A stretch of DNA of 64,000 nt from Megaleporinus macrocephalus (taxonomy: Eukaryota > Chordata > Actinopteri > Characiformes > Anostomidae), in the NCBI GenBank assembly GCA_021613375.1, contig CM038714.1:41877623-41941622 (forward strand), in the 5' to 3' direction. The first letter of the stretch is position 1. Every line of letters starts with the position of its first letter. The translations under genes and the position numbers were made by a program. The notes below the pieces were generated by a model that did no database searches, had not been told where the DNA came from, and was given only the letters and a program-made list of their open reading frames with translations. Positions 58,401-64,000 of this stretch are shown here, piece after piece.

Positions 58401-58574
58401 TCTATGTTCAAGAATACTCATTTTATACTTAATGATTAAGTAAGTATAACTTACCCCCCCAAAATATATATTTTTTTAATTTAATTTTATAATATTTTTA
58501 TATATCTAACATGATATATAAATATATATATATATTTTATATTATATTATAAAATTAAAATTAAATAAAAAAAA

Positions 58575-58650
<76 letters not shown>

Positions 58651-59879
58651 ACTTTATAGGAACACTTTATTGTTCAACAATTACAGACTCTAGTCCATCT
58701 GATTCACTGCATACCTTGTTTATGCCTTTTTACCCTGTTTCTCAATGATCAGGACCCAAAGAGCAGGTATTATTAGGAAGCATTCTGAGCACTGACACTA
58801 ACATGATTGTGGTCTGTTATTGTGTGTTGTGCTGGTATGAGTGGATCAGACAAAGCAGTGCTGCCGGAGTATCACTGCAACATCCAGCCAACAGTGTCCG
58901 GTGGACTAGACAGAGGATGAGCAACACAAACTGTGCAGCAACAGATGAGCTGTTGTCTCTGACTTTACATGTTTAAGGTGGACCAGCATGGTAGGCATGT
59001 CTAATAGAGTGGACAGAGAGTGGACACTGTGTTTAAAAACTCCAGCAGCACTGCTGTGTCTGAGTCACTCGTATTAGCGTAACACACCATCAGTCACTGC
59101 AGTGCTGAGAATGACCTAACATCCAAATCATATCTGCTCTGTGGTGGTCCTTGGTGGTCCTGATTATTGAATAACAGGGTGAAAGTGTGTTAATAAAGTA
59201 TACAGAGAGCCAACTTTCTGCAGAGTCAATCGCTACAGACCTCCAAAATATATGTGGCCTTCAGATTAGCTCAAGAACAGTGCATAGAGAGCTTCATGGA
59301 ATGGGTTTCCATGCCCTGGCTGGCAATCCGATGCACAAGTCTGGGTTTGGCGGTTGCTAGGAGAATGGTACTTGTCTGACTGCATTGTGCCAAGTGTAAA
59401 GTTTGGTGGAGGGGGGATTATGGCGTGGGGTTGATTTTCAGGAGTTGGACTCGGCCCCTTAATTCCCATGAAAGGAACTCTTAATGCTTCAGCAGACCAA
59501 GAGATTTTGGACAATTTCATGCTTCCAACAGTTTTGGGGACGGACCCTTTCTGTTCCAACATGACTGCACACCACAAAGCAAGCTCCATAAAGACATGGA
59601 TGAGTGAGTTTGGTGTGGAAGAACTTGACCGGCCTAACCCGATAGAGCACGTTTGGGATGAATTAGAGTGGAGACTGCGAGCCCGGCCTTCTCGTCCACC
59701 CACCATCAGTGTCTGACCTCACAAATGCGCTTCGGGATAAATGGTCAAACATCCCCTTAAACACACTCCTAAACTGTGTGGGGAGCATTCCCAGGAGAGT
59801 TAAAGCTGTTATAGTGGCAAAAGGTGGGCTGACATAATATTAAACCCTATGGATTAAGAATGTGATGTCACTCAAGTTC

Positions 59880-59915
<36 letters not shown>

Positions 59916-60437
59916 CTCTCATCATGTAAAGATTAGCATTCAAAACGTCTACGAAGACAAAGCTCTGACAGGAGTCTTTGTGATTATTGTAATGTGGATT
60001 CGACTCTAACTCTGGTCACTTACACTTAGCGTGAAGAGTTGATGGATTCTGGAGCGTTTGACAGGAAGCAGGGTAAGTGCTGAAAGAGCAAGAGCCTTGC
60101 AGACTATGATTTAGGTTTATTGTGTCTAATGCTGCCAGCCTTGCTTGCCATTAGGGCTGCATGCTATGGGCACATTGTTATTCGCCTGGATTATTTGAAC
60201 CAGGATAATTGACTTTTATTGACTTGGATGAATATCTTTATTCATCACTCACAGAAACTCATCTGGAACAGTAATTGGTCAGGCTGTTCACAGAACACTG
60301 TAAAAAAAAGCTTAATTAGTTTTAGTCCTACCTGGCATTAGCTTGGGCAGGTGATATTGCCAGAGAAAGCAGCCAGTCATGATGATGGACAGCATTAGGA
60401 AGAAGACCAGGCCCAGATGAGTCCACTTCACTTTCAT
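36464..60437 (-). CDS. lactbl1: Beta-lactamase-like 1 (serine beta-lactamase fold, membrane anchored)
   Basis: Six minus-strand exons join in phase to 567 codons: 60437-60332, 51636-51530, 45407-45250, 40973-40726, 39688-39583 and 37442-36464. The short basic start (MKVKWTH) and about 20 hydrophobic residues ([17 protein letters not shown]) are a signal anchor, so a type II membrane or secretory location is inferred. The beta-lactamase/transpeptidase (S12) fold follows. The tetrad S-V-S-K (IASVSKIF, start of exon 4) is the SxxK nucleophile, and Y-S-N (CHYSNLAF) is the YxN motif. The third motif (K-T-G or H-x-G) seems altered; the equivalent [13 protein letters not shown] is in the last exon. 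The animal LACTBL1 product has no established substrate. The gene is distinct from mitochondrial LACTB by its anchor. It converges with the NMUR-family gene. No break seen. Confidence 0.88.
37443..39582 (-). other. lactbl1 intron 5
   Basis: Donor GTATGT after 39583 and acceptor before 37442. It holds a pair of direct repeats (37878-37960 and 38439-38521), half of a second pair (37973-38100), and a GC-richer repeat end at about 38770-38800 (GGGGGGCGGGGCTTTAAG) typical of a fish MITE. Nothing else is recognised. Confidence 0.7.
39583..39688 (-). CDS. lactbl1: lactbl1 coding exon 5
   Basis: 106 bases between acceptor CCCCTGTAG and donor AA|GTATGT. It encodes [18 protein letters not shown] and [18 protein letters not shown], with a split Gly at the start and a split Lys at the end. 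Both phases match the neighbouring exons. The ADPGTK-CHYSN join is typical for the stretch before the YxN motif in class C/S12 proteins. Confidence 0.88.
40205..40380. repeat. Hairpin (foldback) repeat, 60-70 bp arms
   Basis: The left arm at 40212-40271 (GTAGTTCTGCAATTACAG...) is complementary to the right arm at 40304-40373 (...CTGTAAGTGTAGAACTG), with a 32-base loop. The outer arm sequence is the same family as 58705-59212, so this is a short internal-deletion version. It lies in intron 4 of lactbl1. Confidence 0.75.
40726..40973 (-). CDS. lactbl1: lactbl1 coding exon 4 (catalytic SxxK)
   Basis: 248 bases between acceptor TCTGTGTAG and donor CTCTCTG|GTAGG. The first base completes Arg, then [16 protein letters not shown] gives the nucleophile tetrad [21 protein letters not shown] is the conserved stretch that follows the active-site helix in S12 proteins. 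The exon ends with RMASQLSG, the usual helix before the next domain segment. Confidence 0.9.
41071..41909. repeat. Inverted repeat pair (92 bp arms) in lactbl1 intron 3
   Basis: Arms 41071-41162 and 41818-41909 are reverse complements at roughly 92 percent identity, sharing CTCTCCTGATGTCCACTAAG and GGCATCATAGCCATGATG-type blocks. The roughly 655 bp between them has no ORF or known motif. Similarity fades on both sides. This is a transposon with long terminal inverted repeats or a foldback element. Confidence 0.75.
42030..43268. repeat. 50 bp minisatellite, about 25 copies, in lactbl1 intron 3
   Basis: The unit reads GAGCATTAGCAGACCTCTGC, then AAGGTTCCTACAATGTACAG, then AGTGAATGGT. Early copies (about 42081-42360) alternate between two variants, giving 100 bp dimers. 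Later copies are nearly uniform. Degenerate units flank both ends (41998-42080 and 43261-43350). Confidence 0.97.
43350..45249 (-). other. lactbl1 intron 3, exon-3-proximal part
   Basis: AT-rich; a short run of CTGGT/CCAGC words (43515-43600) relates to the minisatellite at 45580-46205. No exon or further element recognised. Confidence 0.5.
45250..45407 (-). CDS. lactbl1: lactbl1 coding exon 3
   Basis: 158 bases between acceptor TGTCTCTTTCAG and donor CTACAG|GTGAGG. It encodes [20 protein letters not shown], then [20 protein letters not shown] and [12 protein letters not shown] plus a split Arg. Strands of this kind precede the SxxK helix in the beta-lactamase-like fold. Two N-x-S/T sequons (NDT, NGS) fit a luminal or extracellular domain. 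Confidence 0.9.
45580..46205. repeat. 28/32 bp minisatellite, about 20 copies, in lactbl1 intron 2
   Basis: Units of the form TTTGCTGGTRAAGTTGACYAGCATGGTC and a 4-base-longer version with AGTTAGTTGAC. The array begins about 170 bases upstream of exon 3 on the gene strand. Similar CCAGCATGG words occur at 43515-43600. Confidence 0.95.
46835..47097 (+). other. Orphan coding-like stretch (antisense within lactbl1 intron 2)
   Basis: After an acceptor-like GGTTTATAG (about 46850) the + frame reads [18 protein letters not shown]. After a hydrophobic run it continues [20 protein letters not shown], then [20 protein letters not shown] and a stop at 47097. The second half has the composition of an amphipathic, charged helical protein rather than chance AT-rich translation. 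I do not recognise the family. It could be a retrocopy fragment or an exon of an unannotated antisense gene. Confidence 0.3.
48308..48888. repeat. 23 bp minisatellite, about 25 copies, in lactbl1 intron 2
   Basis: Units of the form GTGATTGTTTTTGTCCTGTGG plus two bases, with 22-24 bp length variants. A Cys-rich open frame across it (48530-48775) is a product of the repeat. Confidence 0.95.
49025..49265. repeat. 62 bp tandem repeat, about 4 copies, related to the 42 kb array
   Basis: Units contain AACCTCTGCAAGGATGCTAC and AATGTACAAAGTGAATTATA, then AAAGCTATGAACAGGGTTAA. The core ACCTCTGCAAGG...TACAATGTACARAGTGAAT is shared with the 50 bp array at 42030-43268. Confidence 0.9.
49745..50640 (+). 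mobile_element. Decayed Tc1/mariner-type element
   Basis: The left end resembles a Tc1 terminus (ACAGTGCTCATCAAAAGTTT at 49745). At about 50290-50420 the transposase-like text GGAAGCCATCAAGAAGCCAG, CTTTGAAGGAGCTTCAGG and CCTATGGGAGGGTGGC appears. At about 50515-50560, ACAGTGAAGTATAGGGGTAG encodes the T/NSVKYGG-like block before the second catalytic region. Frames are broken throughout and the right end was not found. Confidence 0.55.
50620..50811 (+). other. Unassigned coding-like stretch
   Basis: The open frame that begins in Tc1-like text continues past it with [20 protein letters not shown], then [20 protein letters not shown] and a stop at 50811. This part does not read as Tc1 transposase. 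It lies in lactbl1 intron 2, on the opposite strand to the gene. I recognise no domain. Confidence 0.2.
51530..51636 (-). CDS. lactbl1: lactbl1 coding exon 2
   Basis: 107 bases between an acceptor with a long T tract ending TTTTAG and donor GAGAAG|GTAAAG. A split Asp (G + AT) joins it to exon 1. It then encodes [20 protein letters not shown] and [15 protein letters not shown]. It is the luminal linker and first helix before the catalytic fold. Phases on both sides agree with exons 1 and 3. Confidence 0.87.
52592..53287 (-). mobile_element. Internally deleted Tc1-like transposon with both ends
   Basis: The left end is CACTGCCTGGCC after TA (52590-52591). The right end at 53287 is the matching CCAGCCAGTG, but its TA is degraded. 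The 0.7 kb interior, read on the minus strand, keeps the transposase C-terminal half: [32 protein letters not shown] and [17 protein letters not shown]. The N-terminal DNA-binding half is gone. It is the same family as 9596-10636. It lies in intron 1 of lactbl1, in the same orientation as the gene. Confidence 0.85.
53288..54481 (-). other. lactbl1 intron 1 interval without recognised features
   Basis: Mixed-composition DNA with short open frames only. No transposon ends or tandem repeats recognised. Confidence 0.5.
54482..55281 (-). mobile_element. Internally deleted Tc1-like transposon flanked by TA
   Basis: The left end CACTATATTGCCAAAAGTAT follows TA (54480-54481). The right end, ...TTTTAAAAATATAGTG, precedes TA (55282-55283). 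The minus strand carries subterminal text and transposase fragments (minus-strand equivalents of the WDELE and GGGG-Met-Ala-Trp-Gly regions near 54730 and 54920). The 0.8 kb length, against about 1.6 kb for an intact element, shows that the middle is deleted. Another fragment of this family is at 59225-59868. Confidence 0.85.
55284..57450 (-). other. lactbl1 intron 1 interval, AT-rich
   Basis: No gene recognised. A fragment of the LINE/SINE-like repeat is at about 56780-56870 (CTCTGGGTTTGCAGCGGAAG). Confidence 0.4.
57455..57870. repeat. Two fragments of a LINE/SINE-like repeat with a G-quadruplex motif
   Basis: 57455-57560 and 57770-57870 both hold the text GCTCATCCTCCAGGG / CACTTATCCTTCTGGGTCGC and then AGCCTATCCCAGTACTCA / AGCATATCCCAGAACTCA. 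The first copy carries five G runs at 57491-57516 (G3-A-G5-AAT-G4-AA-G3-TT-G3). Confidence 0.6.
58465..58656. repeat. AT-rich palindrome followed by (TA)n
   Basis: A block TTTTTTTAATTTAATTTTAT (about 58473) is repeated in inverse as ATAAAATTAAAATTAAATAA (about 58548). A (TA)n run of about 35 units (58578-58647) follows. Confidence 0.8.
58705..59212. mobile_element. Foldback element with 160-170 bp inverted arms
   Basis: The left arm 58705-58864 and right arm 59045-59212 are mutually complementary with scattered mismatches (for example GGATCAGACAAAGCAGTGCT on the left against AGCACTGCTGTGTCTGAGTC on the right). A 180 bp spacer separates them. There is no coding capacity. Related copies are at 25880-26460 and 40205-40380. 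It lies in lactbl1 intron 1 next to a Tc1 fragment. Confidence 0.8.
59225..59868 (+). mobile_element. Tc1-like transposase fragment, same family as 54482-55281
   Basis: The + strand carries the C-terminal half of the transposase: [15 protein letters not shown] (about 59388), [34 protein letters not shown] and [20 protein letters not shown] (59625-59690). The expected Gln-Asp-Asp-like catalytic text and the DWPAQSPDL block are altered or deleted, and frames shift. The right terminus gives way to a (GA)n run at 59885-59912. Confidence 0.8.
59885..59912. repeat. (GA)n microsatellite
   Basis: About 14 GA units at the point where the Tc1 terminus would be. Confidence 0.95.
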
Positions 60438-60482
60438 CCTGCTGCTCTTGGTAAGGCTTTCTATGGCAGCTGCGGGACTAGG
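60332..60482 (-). CDS. lactbl1: lactbl1 first recognised exon (start codon and signal anchor)
   Basis: The exon runs from acceptor TGCCTGTTTCAG (before 60482) to donor GCCAG|GTAGGA (after 60332). I place the start at 60437: [20 protein letters not shown] continues to a Trp-Gln-Tyr boundary and PKLMP, 35 codons plus one base. Upstream in the exon the same frame is open (PSPAAAIESLTKSSR), so a longer N-terminus from an unseen upstream exon is possible. Because the exon has an acceptor, at least one 5' exon must lie further right. Confidence 0.8.
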
Positions 60483-60966
60483 CTGAAACAGGCAAACATA
60501 CACAACTAACAATTACGCATGCAAATAGAATCAAAATATATAAAATATTCAAATTAATTCAATTTCATATTATTTAAACCTTAATTGCTGGGTTTAGGTT
60601 TTGATGCCAGGCTTGCTTATTGTTGTCATATTCCAAATCCCAATGGATCATGACTCAAGTTTAGTCTGCCTGTGTGCTGGTGTAACAGAATTAATACTGA
60701 ATGGAATATTTCACTGTTTTTTTTTTTGTTAGTTTTTTTTGTGTTTTTTTTTTTACTAATGTACATTTAAGGTAATATTTAAGTCACAAGGGACATTTTT
60801 ATGTATTTCATGCTTATGTAGGCTGGGCATTCTGGGCTAAAGGGTGAAGGGTGAAGCACCAGTCTCTCCCATTTTTCATTTGCTGGCTGATGCTGAGGTA
60901 GCCTCTTTTCAATTGCTCTCTTCATTTTATATAACCAAAGTTTATGGTGACATATATAAGCAAGGA

Positions 60967-61152
60967 ATATATCGTCGCTGTCCAATGAAAATCTCCAAAA
61001 TTGCAACTTTACAGGAAAGAACAAAAACATACTTTATTTTCAATGTGAGTCAATGAAGCCAGAATTTTTTATCCAAGCTGTTTGGGAGCACTTCTTATGG
61101 TCCATTAATCAAGAAATGATACATGTTTTTCATTGGACAACAACAATATATT
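60967..61152. mobile_element. Short MITE with terminal inverted repeats
   Basis: The left end ATATATCGTCGCTGTCCAAT and the right end ATTGGACAACAACAATATAT are inverted repeats (about 17 of 20 match). The 186 bp interior has GCAACTTTACAGGAAAGAA and CAATGTGAGTCAATGAAG. It is the same family as 62079-62322. Confidence 0.7.
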
Positions 61153-61159
61153 CTATACT

Positions 61160-62078
61160 CCATTTAGGTCCATGAAAAGCTGGCCAGTGTTTATTTGAAT
61201 GCAAACCATGTGTTTATTCTAAAGTTTTGATGTTTTGTGGTGCCGTAATGTGATGTAGCTAGCAATAAAAAGCTATACTAACTAGAACATATGCAACGTT
61301 TGATGGTCGTTTATTGTACATTGCTCAAAATGTCATTTTCAGCTTTAGTTGATGCTGTAAATATACTGTATCTAAAGCATATAGAGTTAAAAGCGTATTG
61401 GTTTTAATCAGCAGGTAGATCTGCGCTGCTTTTATGCTGTCTGTGTAGGTATGTAGTTACTCTGCCCTTTTTATTTCATTCCTTTAAGGACATTTCCTTT
61501 ATAAGGCATGGTACATTAGTCTTAAATGTATATTTCTCTAGAATGATGTGCCTAGTCTACGTTTCGTTTAAGCAGTACTTGCTCTTTTTTCTTATTTTAT
61601 TTGTTTGCTCACTGATGCAAGATGTAGATCTGTGGGGTGAGTGGCGCTGGTCTCATGCAGTCTGCTTTTCTTTGAAAACTCTTGTGCAGAATAAACCGAT
61701 GCAGATTCCATCATGGTCCTGTTTCATTCAACACAGCGCAGAGTGGGCAGTAAAGGGGCTGCGTTACACCAGGATGGGTATTTGTGAGAATTGTGAGAAT
61801 TCCTGGAGGGCTGGGAAAATTTCAAGGTGGTTATGATTCAGGAAAATACACGAATGCACAAGCATTTCAATCAAGACTATGTTTGTATTCATTTAAACGT
61901 TAAAACTTTCCATACATACGCCATATGAAGATGGACACAAAATATATTTAAAATAAAATAAAAAAAAAAAATTATAATAATAAATAAAACATAAATAAAT
62001 AAATATTTTTTAAAAAAATATTTAAAATATCCAAGTAGATCTGCAAGAAGAAATACTGACAGAAGCTGAGGAACCAAA
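61160..62078. other. Upstream flank of lactbl1, no gene recognised
   Basis: AT-rich. A poly-A/AT tract is at 61935-62030. Open frames are short and overlap on both strands. Confidence 0.4.
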
Positions 62079-62322
62079 ATAATGTTGTTGCTGTCCAAAA
62101 AAAACCAAGTATATCCAAAAAAGTAACTTTACAGTAGAGTCCAAACTCATTCTTCACTTTCAATGTAAGTTAATGTAAAGAGATTTTATTCTAACTGATT
62201 TTGGAGCATTTATCTTGATCAATTGAACATAAAAAATTCACAGCACGTGTTTAAATGATGTAGAAAAATGAAAATCGTCAAAACTGTCCACGCATGTTTT
62301 TTCTTTGGACAGTGACGATATG
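62079..62322. mobile_element. Second copy of the short MITE
   Basis: The left end TAATGTTGTTGCTGTCCAAA and the right end TTTGGACAGTGACGATATGT are inverted repeats. The interior has AAAGTAACTTTACAGTAGAG and CACTTTCAATGTAAGTTAAT as in the first copy. Confidence 0.7.
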
Positions 62323-64000
62323 TAACAGTAATTTTTGTCCTATTTTTAGTTATTTGCACAATCATACTCATGCTTAAACTATGCTGGTATTGTAGTCATA
62401 CTCTTATTTATGACTTATCACATATGCAGTCGATCAGCTAAGACAAGTTTAATATCTAACGTCTGCTTCTCTAGTTTACAGTGGAAGAAGTTAGGAGTTG
62501 GACTGTCACCAAACCCATCTGTTCCAAGTTAATTTCTACAAATAAGAAACGCATTTAAGGTAAGCTTTGTTTACTTTTCCTTCTTCTGTTTTGTGCTCAC
62601 TAAGCTAGAAATAAATATACATCTTACATCAAGCACTGCCTGATCTTGGTTGGCATCAGCTGGTACTTTCCACATGTAAACACAATTCCTGTACACTAGG
62701 TTAGTATGAAGAGCCACTGAAATGTTCCCTCAGTTGCTGGGGGATTCAACATCCAGCTGATGCTTTTCTTCATGTATGTACTCACGTTTGGACATGCCTG
62801 GCAAATACTGTGGCTGGCAAATTTGTAACTGGACATTGTTTGTATCTTCCAAGTACAAAAGCTTTGAATCTTTTTCAAGTGTTCTTAGTTTTGTTGCCAG
62901 ACGAGTTGACTTTGTGTTGCCAGACTCGGAAAAGTTATTCTGACACGCAAAACGTCAAGAAATAGAAGAAGGCAGGAAAACGTGTCATGACATGAACAGT
63001 TCCTCGAGAAACAGGGAAGTATACAATGGGCGAGGCGCCTGTGGCTGAAACTCAAAATGGAACACAGAGGTGCATATAGCCAATCAGAAGGCACTGGGCA
63101 GAATTATGACACTAAGGATATCAGTCTTTCCTTCTACGTGTGGCCAGAGCATCTATGGCTGAGACAGACTGTGCGTCTTGTGTGTGTTTAGGAATTCACT
63201 TAGGAATGCTTAACCCAAGGTAAAAGTTATTCCAGTTCATGTGTGCAGTTATTTTTGTTTTTATAGACAAAACTAAGTCATATCATGTTCTAAACCAATC
63301 TATTTGTGTTTTGAGCTGGTTAAGATGTTCTTGGCCCTGTGAGTTTGGTGACAATCAGATTCTAGCATTTATAGGCAGTTAGCCTAGCATCTGCTGTTGT
63401 AAACTAGAGCAGGAGTCAGATATCAAACATGTCTTGGCTTGACTGAATCTGGGGTAAGTGATAAATAATGTATTCAATAATTCGATTTGTTTGCAGTACT
63501 TTTTTTTGGTTTGTTTTAGTTGGAAACAACAGAAACAAGACAATCTCTCTGTAAAATTGAAGCATACTAGGCAAAAAGTATGTTTATATTTGTTATGAGC
63601 TTCGGGTAAAACATATGGAATGTCTTTTAAAAAATATTTGTCAAATGTCTGCTCTCAATCTAAAATTATTAAAAAATGGTAATATGTACCATCAGCTTAC
63701 ATTTTTGGCCCAAACTGAAGGCCTAGCTCTATTAGTCAAGGCTCACCACTAGTTTGTAGCATATTGACAGTCAGCACTATGTGACATTTAATATACATTT
63801 TCAGCCAGCCAGTGTATTTATAACATTCTGCCACTTGAACTGGAATTCAAAGTCTGTCTGTCTCCAAATTGTAACTTGAAACATAAATCAAGGCCGTCAC
63901 GTTTTCAACCATCATGAGCTCCACACTGATGTCTGGATTAGATCCAGAGGAATTAACATGTGGGGTATAAATGATTGGGTACACCATGTGTTGTGACAGG
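62323..64000. other. Right edge of the window, no gene recognised
   Basis: A short region at 62935-63110 is somewhat richer in CpG (GGGCGAGGCGCC) and has a CCAAT box (AGCCAATCAG at about 63078). It could be promoter-like, but no first exon is evident. The rest is AT-rich. A Tc1-end-like AGCCAGCCAGTGTAT is at about 63803. Confidence 0.35.

Noticed and set aside
59266..59706. 146-residue minus-strand open frame
   Set aside because: It is antisense to the Tc1 transposase fragment on the + strand.

Overview
The window is nuclear DNA of a vertebrate, almost certainly a teleost fish. Two genes have vertebrate exon-intron structure with GT-AG junctions, and the AT-rich space between them is filled with degraded Tc1/mariner, hAT, Ty3/gypsy and RTE-type elements, TA microsatellites and minisatellites typical of fish genomes. 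There is no prokaryotic-style gene packing. I cannot name the species.

Left third (about 1-19,100): a neuromedin U receptor (NMUR) family GPCR on the + strand. Its coding sequence is complete in two exons (6922-7786 and 18374-18777; 422 codons) separated by a 10.6 kb intron. A CpG-rich segment with an NF-Y type CCAAT box and a perfect NRF-1 palindrome, ending in a splice donor (about 2270-2550), is a plausible promoter and untranslated first exon. The intron holds a decayed Tc1-like transposon (9596-10636), a second Tc1-like transposon split by another repeat (12905-13990), a broken Ty3/gypsy pol (14640-16730) interrupted by a small repeat, and TA microsatellites.

Middle (about 19,100-36,400): intergenic. 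It holds LINE/SINE-like repeats, a G-quadruplex motif, foldback-type repeats, a Tc1 fragment abutting a 5'-truncated, internally deleted RTE-like LINE (30104-31912, minus strand), a CpG-rich segment of unknown origin, and a probable solo LTR that carries a 908 bp hAT-type non-autonomous element with an exact 8 bp target duplication.

Right half (36,464-60,482): a serine beta-lactamase-like (S12/class C fold) gene on the minus strand, best matched to LACTBL1. I reconstructed six coding exons whose phases join without a gap into 567 residues, with an N-terminal signal anchor, an SxxK nucleophile motif and a YxN motif. Its introns contain four minisatellite arrays (two from one monomer lineage), a 92 bp inverted repeat next to exon 4, interleaved direct duplications, a 60-70 bp-arm hairpin element, and two internally deleted Tc1 elements with both ends preserved. 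The last 3.5 kb (60,483-64,000) lies upstream of the first recognised lactbl1 exon and shows only MITE copies.

The two genes converge (tail to tail) and share no evident pathway: one is a neuropeptide receptor, the other a membrane-anchored hydrolase-like protein of unknown substrate. I found no convincing new multi-gene system. The most unusual signals are structural: foldback/palindromic elements, the nested hAT-in-LTR, the related minisatellites in two introns of one gene, and a few orphan coding-like stretches.
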